NCBI GenBank assembly: GCA_024345305.1
Contig: BRON01000014.1
Span: forward strand, 1,178,001-1,242,000
Origin: Mrakia gelida
Lineage: Eukaryota > Basidiomycota > Tremellomycetes > Cystofilobasidiales > Mrakiaceae
Length of the DNA stretch: 64,000 nt
Reading direction: 5' to 3'
Of the stretch, positions 47,794 through 57,892 are shown piece by piece (positions within the stretch are counted from its first letter, which is position 1; every line of letters begins with the position of its first letter). The position numbers and the translations under genes were made by a program. Under the pieces are notes generated by a model, which was not told where the DNA came from, did no database searches, and saw only the letters and a list, made by a program, of their open reading frames with translations.

Positions 47794-48933
47794 ATGGCCA
47801 AGAGTGAGTCTCGCTTTCGACCTCTACCATACCCTCTTTCGTTCGAAACAGCCCACGAACCCTTGACCTCCGGTCCTTTGTCTTTCTCCTTATCTTCGCC
47901 AGACACCCGAGCCAAAAAGCAACGGAAGCTCATCACGGTCCGCCTTCTGCTCCCTTTTCCTTCCCTCCTTCTTCTTTCCCGCTCCCTCGCTCGCCTTGCG
48001 AGTCGAGCTTTTCGTGGCTGACTCTCCCAAACTCTCCGTTCGTTCGACCCATCCCTCCCCTTCACCTTTTCGCTCCCTCCGTTTCTCTTCGCCCCTCGCG
48101 CAGTCCGAATTCCAAGGAATGCCTCGAGAGTACGCGGATCGAATCACCTATGGATACGAGCATTCGATTACCTCGCACAACGTGGATCGAGCCGTCGCTG
48201 CCTTCAGTGAGTCGACGCGTCGTCTCGCTCCCCTCTTCGTGCAGAGCTGACCCTCCTTCCTCTTCTCTTCCTTCCAGTTCGACACAAGATCCTGGACTGG
48301 TATATGCCCATGCAGAGTACCCACCGAATCAACTACCTCCTTCAGTTCTCTCGACGGTGGAACGACGAGGAGGACGAGGACGACACCGCCGACTTCGTTT
48401 ACAAGGAGGTTCGAGCTCACGCGGACGAATGCACCGACAAGGTCCTCGAGCTTTGGAGGAACCACTCGAACAGTGGCTGGGACGACGACGACGACGCTTG
48501 GTGGCTTCAACCGCCTAGCTTCCGAGGACTGAAGACAGGGCAGCGGTTTAGTTGTGAGTCCTTTCGACTTCCCTTTCTCTTCTTCGATTCAACGTCGTCG
48601 AGCAACGAAACGAGGACTCTGATGCGAGCTCTTCTACTTCGGGTCGCTGCAGACGAGAAGAAGGGAAAGAGATGGGTCAGGTTTGGACAAGGAGATGGTA
48701 AGCAAACATCTCTCGTCTCCCGTCTTGTTCGTCGATCCGCTTCTCCCCCTTCTCGACGCTGACCTGCACCCCCTCGTTCTTCTCTCTTTACAGATAGTGA
48801 TATCGAGTCCGAGGACGAGATCGAGAACGATTCCAGTAGTGAGCTTGCCCAGACCGACGACGACGAAGAGACGCGACGAGCCGAGTGTCCCTACTGCGAG
48901 TACTGCCGGGGATACTCGTGTTCGTACTGCTGA
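47794..48933 (+). CDS. Acidic 202-residue protein with cysteine-rich tail
   Basis: Six exons: 47794-47803 (MAK plus one base), 47903-47937, 48104-48206, 48278-48553, 48653-48697 and 48794-48933. The protein has a basic start, a central helical part (MPREYADRITYGYEHSITSH, then ILDWYMPMQSTHRINYLLQF), several acidic runs (DEEDEDDTADF, DDDDDAWW) and ends CPYCEYCRGYSCSYC. The final 15 residues hold six cysteines in CxxC pairs, a likely metal site. I do not recognise it. Exon 1 and its upstream sequence match those of the partial gene at 63891, so a paralogue pair is likely. Confidence 0.68.
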
Positions 48934-49944
48934 AACCCCCTCCCCAGCTCAAGGAACGAGCAACTGTACGGGAGAAACCGGATGCATAGTTGCTCGTTCG
49001 TATTGTTGTGGGAGGTGATGGGAGGGGGAGTTCAGTTCTTTCGAACGCGACAGACGAAGCCAGCTTTGGTAAATCGCGAAACCCTGAAGCATCAAGTGTC
49101 GATTGCACCACTGCTCTGTCTTCAGGGATTTCTTTTATCGTCGTACAAAGCTGCTCGTCTTTACCGTCTCCGCTCTTGACCTGTTGGTCAGGGCGGGCTC
49201 ATAGATGGGTCGTTTGTCCCCTGTAGGCTTTGCTTCGAAGCTAGGCGAGGATAGAGAGACGGTGTCCAGGTTCGAGGATATGAACCTCCCACACTCGTTT
49301 CTCTTCCTTTTGCCGACTGTCCCTTATGGACGATGAGGATGTTGTTCTTTTAGTAGCATTTGGTTTCGTTTCGTTTGGTCCGATCTCGATTTTGGTTTCG
49401 TGTTTCGATCTCGAACCTGTCTTCGGCGTCAGGCGTCGTGCCTGCTTCAACCTTCACGCTTTTTACCTGTTTCCAGGTCAGCGGCTAGGATAGCGCCGAC
49501 GTTCAGAGGAGAAGAGCTGAAGAAAGGATTCGAGCTGAGCTTGCGAGAGTCGGGTCGAGCTTCGACCCTTGTTCCACCGTCTCGCGTCACTCACGACTGC
49601 CATCTCTCCTCAGCTTCGACGCTATCCGAGCGAGCTAATCGGTAGCCATCCTGCCAGCCTCCGAATCTCCTGGAAGGCTCAACATACTCCTTCGCACGGC
49701 GTCGACGAAGAATCAACATCAGAGCCTCCCCGTGTCGCGACGCGTTTTGTTCGATCGATGCACACCTCTCCCGTACTCAACCTCTTCGCCAGCATCAGGC
49801 CGTCGCCGCGTTCTGCGTCGAGTCGGCCTCTCTCTCGCTCCCCCTCGAAAGCGAAGCAACAACACCGAGTCGAATCGATCCGAAAGACGTACAACGAACG
49901 ATACAACCGACACCTCCTTCCTCCCCCTCCCTCCCTCTCGTCAC
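48934..49944. other. Convergent intergenic region
   Basis: About 1 kb between two convergent coding ends. A poor-codon plus-strand frame that begins at 49569 runs into the antisense of the glycosylase tail and is not a gene. Nothing else supported. Confidence 0.45.
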
Positions 49945-50442
49945 TCAATCCTCCCCCTCCAACTCAACCTTCGCCCTCTTCCTCTTCGTCTTCTCCTTCT
50001 TCACCTCGCTCTTCACCTCCCCACCCTCCTCAAGCTCATCCTTCGCCCTCTTCTTCTTCTGACTCTTCTTCTCCTTGCCACCCACCAATCTCTCCCCCTC
50101 CTCACCCGCCTCCTCCTTCGTTAACTCAATCTTCACCCTCTTCTCCTTCCTCTTCTCCTCCCCTGCTCCCACCACCACCTCCTCAACCTTCCCCTTCGCC
50201 TCCCCACCACCCTCAGCCTTCATCTTCCTCTTCCTCTCCTTCTCTTTCTTCACCTCCCCAACCACCAAACCCTCCCCCTCCTCTCCCCCCTCTTGCTTCA
50301 CCCTCTTCCTCTTCTCTCTCTTCTTCACCTCTCCACCCGCCTCTCCACCCATCTCCCCACCCACCAAACCCCCAACCCCCTTCTCAACCTCCTCCTCCAT
50401 CTTCACACCCGCTCGCTTCCTCTTCCCACTCCCACTCCCAAC
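49945..50442 (-). other. In-frame lysine-rich extension after the Fpg stop
   Basis: Directly after the TAG at 50443-50445 the same frame stays open for 165 codons and encodes a strikingly Lys/Glu-rich sequence with repeats of KKEK, KRKR and EGEG, ending VELEGED. Lysine-rich C-terminal tails are common in fungal and plant Fpg proteins. It would be added if the TAG were read through, or if a 33-nt GT...AG segment (about 50475-50443, starting GTTCGT and ending GGATAG) were spliced. Confidence 0.5.
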
Positions 50443-52282
50443 CTATCCAACCCGCCGACCCAACCCCAAACGAACCCAAGAACTCATCAGACGTCGTTGC
50501 GGGGAGAAGTTCGGTTGTTGAAAAGGACGAACCGGTTTGCTGCTCGGCCCCGTCGTCGTCGTTGTCGTTGAAGCGAGTGCAGGAGGGAGGGTCGAACTCG
50601 ACGCGACGGGTTTGGGAGGAGCTTTGGGCAGGGAGGTGGGAGGGAGTTGGATGGTGGGAACAAAAGCTGAGGTTCGGCCTCCGATCTGAGAGGAGGGACA
50701 GGGTTTTAAAAAGGGGGGGAGGGGGGAGGGAGGGGGGGGGGGGGGGGGGGGGGGGGGGTGAGAAAGGGGGGAGAGGGAAGGGGAGGGAGAGGAGGGAGGG
50801 CGGCGAACAGTGATGAATTCTACTTTAGCGTGAGATCCATCCGGCTTCGAAAACGACGAGAGAGAGTGGGAGGAGTTGGGAGAGTTCGAAGGAGTGAGCA
50901 ATGAGAGAGAAGGAGAAAAGGGAAAGCAAAAACGCTCGCGCTCGACGCCACTCACCAACAACACACCCTTCCCATCCCCTGCCTTCCCCTTCCCCTTCCC
51001 CCACCTCACTCCAAACAACCACTCCTTCGGGAACTTCCTACTATCCGCTTGTACTCCAACCGCGAACGTGCATATACTGATCATCTTGTCGCGGAGGAGG
51101 GTGATTTGGGGGAGGGTGAGGTTGGAGGAGAGCGTGAGGGGGTGGATGGTTGATTGGTAGAGGATTTCGTCTGGGAGGGGTGAGAGGGAGGGAAGGGGGT
51201 GTGAGATGGGTATGAGGGGAGGAAGGAGAGAGAGACGAAGAAACGCACCAGCTACCCAGTTCCCAACACCCGCTGCGACGGTCTGATCGAGGAGCACGGT
51301 CTTGATGGGTGATTTCCTTTTGAGAAGGGAAGTCGAGAGTTGATCGATCGTTGGTGGACAGAGGATAGGGTCGGGACCGAGCTGCATATACATCCGAAGC
51401 AGTGTGAGGGAGAGAAAGAGCGAGGGAACGCGAGGGAGCAAGAGAGGTTGAGCTCACAAGAGAAACGGGGGGTTCCGTCGATGGAGATTGGACGAGTCTG
51501 ATCCTCCCTAGTCTTCGAGGATCGAGGTAGGCGATCTGAACGGGAGCGAGGATGCTGGTGGATTCGATGGGGGAGAGATGGATGATAAACTGGGGACGAC
51601 GAATGCGTAGTGAGCTCGACGAGAAGAGGAGTGGAGGGAGGGGGGCTGAGGTCGAGCTCACCTTCCAGAATTTGGGTGGCCAGACCTCGTCTGAACCTGA
51701 ACTTCGACTCTGGTACAAAACAGGAGGAGCTCCCTTGAGCTGGATCATCCCTGTCATCCCGAGATGGAAAACGGGGTGCTTCCCATTTCCAGAGAGGTTC
51801 AGCCAGAACCTGAGACGAGACGAAGGTAGGAGGAGGAAGGTGAGCTCGAGCTCAACTCGTTTCCCCTTCGCTTGAGAGAACGCGAGATCGGCAGAGACTG
51901 ACAGTTTCCCCTTCCTTTCGGCTGAGACGACGCTCCTTCCGATCAGAGTAGATTCCTGAGAGGGAGAGACGCGAGGGATCAGTCGGATGCTTCGACTCGA
52001 TGCGAGCTCAACCTCCCTCCCTCCCTCCTCCCCTTCTTGTTTGAACTCACGAACTCTCCCTCCTTGAGATCTACAAAAATGATCTCATCGACTGTAGTCT
52101 CGACCTTGGTGATGAACAGACCTCGAGTGGAGTCGTGCAGGACTTGGCGAGCTCGTTCAGCTTCTGGAGAGGAGCGAAGAAGAGGAGAGGGAGGGAGGAA
52201 AGGTCAGCTCGACTCGTCGTTCATCTTCGAGCTCATGAGGGAGAGGGAGATCGAGCGAAAACGAACCGGGAAGCTCAGGCAT
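50443..52282 (-). CDS. Formamidopyrimidine-DNA glycosylase (Fpg/Nei family)
   Basis: Nine exons (52282-52267, 52163-52051, 51955-51903, 51809-51662, 51589-51458, 51381-51249, 51170-50956, 50844-50809, 50685-50443) give 362 residues to the first stop. The mature N-terminus is the catalytic one: MPELPEAERAR, with Pro2 and Glu3. HLGMTG and a helix-two-turn-helix segment (KTVLLDQTVAAGVGNWVA) follow. Instead of a zinc finger it has IGGRTSAFVP after VEFIT, as in plant and fungal FPG1 (zincless finger). The enzyme excises oxidised purines and cleaves the strand by beta,delta-elimination in base-excision repair. Exon 1 is only 16 nt. Intron 8 holds a long poly-G/poly-C tract. Confidence 0.94.
50732..50758 (+). 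repeat. Run of 27 G within an Fpg intron
   Basis: Homopolymer of 27 G on the plus strand, flanked by further G-rich blocks, inside the last-but-one intron of the minus-strand glycosylase gene. Capable of G-quadruplex formation; length is likely unreliable in the assembly. Confidence 0.9.
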
Positions 52283-52724
52283 GCGAGAGGGAGTTTATAC
52301 AGGTGTCCGAGAGTGAAAGAGAAGAGGTGTCTCTGAGAGAAGGAAGTCGTTGGGTGGCAGGGGGAGAGAGGGGGGGGGGGCGAGATCGAGAGGTCGAAAC
52401 GAAAGCTCGGAGACGTCATCGAAGGTGCTCTCCTCTCCTGCGATCGTCAATTTTTCAGGGCGTTCATAGTTGGCCATTCGACAGCGAAGCAGATCAGCTG
52501 GAAAGTCAGCTGGCGAAGGAGTCGACAAAACGAAAGAAAAAGGCTCCAGATGAGGGGAGCTCGCTCCTCCCTCCTCCCTCGCTCCGAACGATCATCATCT
52601 CCCTCCCTTCCCTTCAGCTCTTCTCTTCTTCTTCTCTAGCCCATCAGCCTTCCAGACCCTTTTCTATCTCACCTCCCATCTCGCTAAGACGTCGCTCCAA
52701 CCGAAAGCTCAGGACGGAATCTCT
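52283..52724. promoter_or_regulatory. Divergent promoter between Fpg and family member B
   Basis: 442 bp between two diverging start codons. A pyrimidine-rich stretch with CTTCAG/TTCTCTAG-like acceptors just before 52725 suggests a 5' UTR intron on the plus strand. No specific factor site recognised. Confidence 0.35.
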
Positions 52725-54150
52725 ATGAAGGGGAAGGGGATGGAGAAGGAGATGAGCTCGACCAAGAAGAAGAAGGGAGGAGATGGACCTAAGGTCGTCG
52801 AGTTCGGAGGAGAGGATCACAACGGAAACGAGAAGAACTGGGAGAGAGTCTGGGATAGTGAGTATGACTCTATCTCTCCCATCTTCGGCATCCTAAAGAG
52901 CGATGGCAAAGGAAGGAGGGAGGGAGGTGCGAAGGACACGCAAAACGAGCGAGCTCACCATCTTGATCCCTTCTTCCCCTCCCATCTCTCTCCTCCCTTC
53001 CAGCCCACTGGGCTCGCCCCATCCTCGTCGACATGGTCAAGACCAAGATCCATCTCCCAGGAAACTACGACGTCGCCCTGTACCAGCTGGACGTGGATGG
53101 AGTGACGAGATTCATACTTGAGGAAGGTCAGTTTCCCTCCCTTCTCTCGGTCCCTTCTCCCCCCTTCGCTCCATCTCCTTCTCTCGGGATCGTTGACACC
53201 TTCTTCCCTTCGCTCTTTCGACCTCTCCAGAACACGACGTCCAGGCTATGCACCGTCGAATCGACATGACTCCCCGTCAGGATGTGATCGTCGTCCTCTT
53301 CGTCGTTTCCAAGGACGCTCCGTCACCTCCTCCCTCGTCAGAGTCGGTCAGCAACGTAGCTCAGCAGAAGAGCGGAGAGGAGCAGGACGATCATCCTCCT
53401 GCTGAGGATCGAGGGGAGCGTCCCTCATCGGCGGTTCAGCGAAACTCGAGGTCGGGCGAGGATGATCAGCAGCAGGAGGAAGAGGGAGACGCGAGCTCGA
53501 ACGAAGAGTCAGCTCCAGACGAACGACCATCTCCTCGACTTCCCTCCTCCTCCACCACCAAAGTCCCTACTCGTCACTCCACCCTCGCCAGTGTCATCGC
53601 CTCCACCTCCCAACTTTTCACGAAACTTCTCCCTCCAACGGCATCGACTTCCTCGCTCGCTCCTCCCATCCCCTCTCTCCCGATCCCCGCTGCCCTCTCC
53701 TCCTCCTCCTCCCAGCAATCCTCAAAACGCCTCCGCTCGGCCACTACCACCTCCTCCAAGCATCTCCATCCAGCAGCTTCCACCTCCTCTCTCCCTCATC
53801 AATCTCTCTCGCTTCCCGCCGTCGCCACCTCCTCCTCGAAACGCCGTCGCTCGTCCACCACCTCCTCCTCCCAGCAACCCCAACAATCTTCGAGCCGTCG
53901 AAGATCCGTCGAAGATCCGTCTCCTCCGCTAAGATCATGGGTCCGGAGTGGGCTGGGGCTCAACAAGGTGGTAGCGAGAAGAAGAAGAAGAAGACGAAGA
54001 AGGGTCGGGACGCGTCGACGAAGGAGGATGGGAGGGAGCAGTGAAGGAGGATGGAGAGAGGTGGAGAGGAAGGAGCGATTGAGTTGGGGTTGGGAGAGGA
54101 GTGAGTGCATGAGGAGGGGAGTGGGATGGGTGTGCGTCGAGGGTGGGTGA
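52725..54150 (+). CDS. Paralogue family member B
   Basis: Three exons (52725-52857, 53004-53126, 53231-54150), 391 residues. The N-domain matches members A and C: PKVVEFGGEDHNGNEKNWER, then WARPILVDMVKTKIHLPGNY, DVALYQLDVDGVTRFILEEE and HDVQAMHRRIDMTPRQDVIV followed by VLFVV. Intron positions and the 123-nt exon 2 agree with member C. The tail is Ser/Thr/Pro-rich with an internal near-repeat (TTSSKHLHPAASTSSL, and SSSKRRRSSTTSS twice), then an arginine run. The last 60 residues are Trp/Gly/Arg-rich with weaker codon bias, so the true C-terminus may differ. Function unknown. Confidence 0.75.
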
Positions 54151-54198
54151 GGAGAGAAGAAGGGACTGGAGGAGCTCGGTGAACTTCGCGTGAGGTCG

Positions 54199-55640
54199 AT
54201 GAACTGTGCGTCGCCTCTCCCTCTCTCTTCTTCTATCTGCTCCCCATCTCTTCTTGCTGACGCGTCCGGATGCTAACCTCTTCCTCTTGCTCTCCTCGTT
54301 ATCCTCGTCCTCTCTAGACCTCACCGATCACTCACCAACCAGCTCTCTCTCCTCGGTCGTCGTCGTCCTCCCTTCGTCTTCGCGTCAGGATCTCGCTCGT
54401 TCGATACCTTCCGTCGAGTCCCCGATCCAGCAGTTGACGGTCGTTTGCCAGAACGAGAAGGTGAGGACCCTCCTCTCCTTCGTCGAAATGCTTCGAGTGC
54501 GAGCGAAACGAACGAGAGCTGACTCGGCTCTTCTCTTTCTTGACTCGTGCTCCAGTCCTCGAGCTGTCGCCTCCACTCCCTCTCATCACCCTCGTCTTCG
54601 TCGTCGTCGACCTTTCGAAGGACTCGTTCATCGTCTTCGCGTCGTCGTCCCTTCCCTTGTCCTCGAACGATCCCTCCTCTCGTCCCGTCGTCCCTCATCC
54701 ACACATCTCAAAGGAACGAGCGACTCTCCCGACGTCAACCCTTCTGCTCGAGTCTCGACGGATCCACTCCCCTTTCGAACGTCGTCGTCCTCAGATTCCT
54801 CCTCCCTGGTTCCCTCGTCGTCCTCCGTTCTCACGACCCTCCTCAACTCGTCGGAACGATTCCTCCCTCGTTGTTCGAAGGCTCGTCCTGGTCTCCTCGT
54901 CTTCCTCGGATCTCACGAGAACCCTCCTCATCATCCCAGGATCGCGTCGAATCAACTCGTACCTCGTCGTCGCAGGTTCCCCTCCTCCCTCGAAGGACTC
55001 GTTCCCGTTGGATCCGCCTGTCCCTCGAAGGTCCTCGTCGTCCTCGGATCCATCACCACCCTCCTCCTCATCCCACGAACTCATCGAATCGACTGGTTCC
55101 TCGTCGTCGCAGGATCCACTCCTCCCTCAGGACTCCCTCTCGTTTGATCCTCGTCGTCCTTCGGATCCGCTCATCCTTCGTCGTCGTCGCATCCCTCCTC
55201 CTCGATGGCCATCCTCGTCGTTGAACCTTCTCCGGACCATCTCCTCCTTCTACCCCCCTCGCCGTCCTTGGATAGCGTCCCTCCATTCGCGTCGTCGTCG
55301 CCTCCCTCGTCCCCAAGGGCTCTTCGGTCCTCCTTCATCGTTCTCTCGGATCCTCCTCGTCCCTCTCCATCGTCCCAGGGTCTCGTCGGATCGAATCGTC
55401 CGTCGTCCTCATCATCCTCGGATCGCGTCGGATCGACGCGTCCCTCGTCGTTCGAAGGTCCTAGGATCGACTCGTTCCTCGTCGTCCTCGGATCCACCAT
55501 CTCCCTCCTCATCGTTCGAGGATCGCGGCAGATCGACTCGTCCTCCTCCTCGTCGGCGTTGCTCCTTTGCGTCCCTCGGTGCTCGTCGTGTCGTCCTCGG
55601 ATCTCACTCGAACCCTTCTCGAGCTGACGCTCCCGCTCGA
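54199..55640 (+). repeat. Degenerate tandem-repeat tract, possibly transcribed
   Basis: A loosely repeated unit built on CTCGTCGTCCTCGGATC recurs many times from about 54700 to 55610, spaced 50-130 bp apart. It keeps several frames open on both strands, which explains the long open frames here. At its left edge a short exon pair (54199-54205, 54318-54460) reads MNYLTDHSPTSSLSSVVVVL to VESPIQQLTVVCQNEK with good splice signals and could start a gene running into the repeat. I cannot tell which frame, if any, is translated. Confidence 0.45.
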
Positions 55641-56075
55641 CTCGCTCTTGGATCGAGCTGTAGTCGAGATGTTGGTTTCTGCGAGCGGGGAGAGGATTCT
55701 TCGGGTGCGAGTGTGAAGAGTACGAGGAGATGGGACTGGTGGGGGTGCTGGGTTGAGGAGGAGAGTGAGACGAGGGAGCGAGGAGAGGAGAAAAGGGAGT
55801 CGCAAAGGGGCGACGGATGCAGGAGTGGAGAAGAGAGAAGAGAGACGCGTCTTCGAGTCGTACTTTGCTTTGCGTTCTTTTTGGGGTTACTTCGGTCGTT
55901 TCCTGCTCTACCCTTATGATTCTGAATCGTTCTAAATTATGGGTATTGCGAAAGACTAGTGAGGTAAGTAGTCGAAACGAGAATGAAGAGAGACAGAACG
56001 ACGAAGTAGATTGAACAAGCGGGGCGAACGAAAAAACGAAAACCGACGCGACGCGACTCCGTCCAAGCCGACTCA
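55641..56075. other. Sequence between repeat tract and BTB gene
   Basis: No supported gene. A minus-strand frame covering 55171-56079 lies mostly in the repeat. One AGACGCGTC motif at 55847. Confidence 0.35.
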
Positions 56076-57667
56076 TCAAGCAGTCTTGAAGTAACCGTCT
56101 ACTCCTCCGATGGTATCGACGATCGTTTGGTTGAACTGAACGAGAAGGATAGGAGCAGATGACGAATGAAATCAGCGCGCGCTCTTCTCGAGACTTCTGT
56201 GAACGCTGCGAAGCGACGACGGTTTCGACTCACAGATTCCAGGTCAGAGTTCAGCTCCTCCGACAGACTCTCGAAGCATTTCGGCTGCATCCCCCACGCC
56301 TCCGCGTCTTTCTTCAGGTGCTTCTGAAGAAGGGCATGATACGTGAGCTTGGTCGGCCAAGTGTTGTTACCGACCATGCGAGCGACGTTGGACCGACAGG
56401 ACGACTTGGATTGGCAGAAGTGTTCGTGGGATCCGGTCCCGTCCGACTTCTCGTGGATGGCGTCGAAGAAATCCTCTTGGCTCGAAAGGCCTTGTCGACT
56501 GAGGCGGGCGATTCGTAGGACTGTCGCGTCGTGAACGATGGGCGGGGAGGAAGGGAATGATGGAAAGGTGATGGGTCAGTGCGAGATCATGGGGCTTGAT
56601 ACGGGAGAGTCGATAAGGTGGCGTCACTAGAGTGAGGAGAGCGAAGAAAGAAGGAGCGGGACGAGGTGAAGACGCGTCGCGATCGAAAGACTTACTTTCG
56701 TCCCTCGACAGTCCCTCGATGACCCAGCCGTACGAGTCCGATGGTTGATCGAGGGTGAGAGGATCCAGTACCAGGTCGATACTGGTGGCGAGGAGGTAGT
56801 AGACCATGGGGAAAATTTGGTGAACTTGGAATCGGAGAGCCATGTCGAGAACTCCACGAAGCTCTCGGGCGGAGAACGAATCCTCTTGAGCACTCCCGTC
56901 CTTGAAGTCTTGGAGAAGTTGAGGGCTGACGAGAGCGATGAACTGAGCCTCGACGATTTGGTGGATGGAGAGGAGCTCGTACTGAGGGAGAGAGGTCGGA
57001 AAAGAAATCGGTTGATCAGGATCGAGCGACGGGGTTGAAGCGTCGTTGAAGGATGGACCGGAAGGCTGCTTACCTTGTCCGAGAGAAGAAGAACGGCTCG
57101 CAGCTTGTTCAGACTTGGGGCGAAGGTGGAGAAGGCGCTGAAATAGACGGTAAGAGGAGGGTCAGCTTCGTCCAACGGGCGTCAAAGGGGTGAAACATCA
57201 AGGGGTGGAGGAGGGATCAAAGCTCACATTCCGTCGTAGACCACCTTCAACAAGAGTTCCCAAGCGTGCAAATCATCTTCCTTGAGCTCTACAACAGCGT
57301 CGTCCACCTTATCTCCCTTCGAAGCACCTCCATCGTTCCCCATCCCAACCTCCAGCATGTCGGAAAAGACGGTCGACTTCGCGAACAGGCTCTTGTGGAC
57401 CTTAAAGGCTCGGGTACCGGCGACTTGGATGATGAGGTTCCCATCCTTGAAGTAGAAGTCCTCCGAGTTGGTGAGAGAAGGCTGGGGAACGCTCGGAAGA
57501 GAGGGAGGATCGTCGTTGTTGCCTGTCGTTGAGTCCTCCTCGTCCGAGGAATCGTCGTCCTCCTCCTTCGCAGAGGCGGCGACGGGTTGTTCTTGAAAAT
57601 CGAGACGAATCCGCTTTGGAGGAGGAGGGAGAGAAGGTTCCCAGCGGGTGAGCTCGAACGCAGCCAT
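56076..57667 (-). CDS. BTB/POZ domain protein, copy 2
   Basis: Five exons (57667-57228, 57137-57074, 56981-56696, 56520-56234, 56135-56076), 378 residues. Paralogue of the gene at 29943 along its full length: SEDFYFKDGNLIIQVAGTRA, FKVHKSLFAKSTVFSDMLEV, SLNKLRAVLLLSDKYELLS, and at the end FNQTIVDTIGGVDGYFKTA. Exon 2 is 64 nt in both; exon 3 is 286 versus 283 nt. The C-terminal region contains a cysteine-bearing HEHFCQSKSSC segment absent in copy 1. Codon bias and splice signals are good. It starts 225 bp from a divergent F-box-like gene, itself a paralogue of copy 1's neighbour. Confidence 0.85.
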
Positions 57668-57892
57668 GGGGTAGAAGTGAGGGAGAGGAGAGGGTCGACG
57701 GTGAAGGGAGGAAGGAGGGGACGTGAGCTTCGCTCTCTTCTCGATTTCAGCTGGACCCCAGCCCTCCTCCCGTTGATGCATAAAAGCCTTCCTTTCACCT
57801 CTTCTTCCCTTCCTCGCATCCTCTCTCCACCTCAACGGGCCCTCCCTCTCGTTCGCTTCTTCGTCCTTCCTTCTTCGGCCTCGTTAACGCCA
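57668..57892. promoter_or_regulatory. Short divergent promoter of the BTB / F-box-like pair
   Basis: Only 225 bp separate the start codons of two putative E3-ligase adaptor genes, which suggests co-regulation. A CTTTCACCTCTTCTTCCC pyrimidine tract precedes the plus-strand gene. No known site identified. Confidence 0.45.

Noticed and set aside
49569..50813. 414-codon Pro/Ser-rich plus-strand frame
   Set aside because: It is the antisense of the glycosylase tail and intron; composition mirrors the lysine/glutamate codons on the other strand and includes the poly-G run.
54700..55610. CRISPR-like spaced repeats
   Set aside because: Units are imperfect, spacing varies, and the host is clearly eukaryotic.
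54540..55919. 459-codon Arg/Ser/Pro frame
   Set aside because: Open because of the underlying nucleotide repeat, which opens other frames on both strands as well; no frame is favoured.
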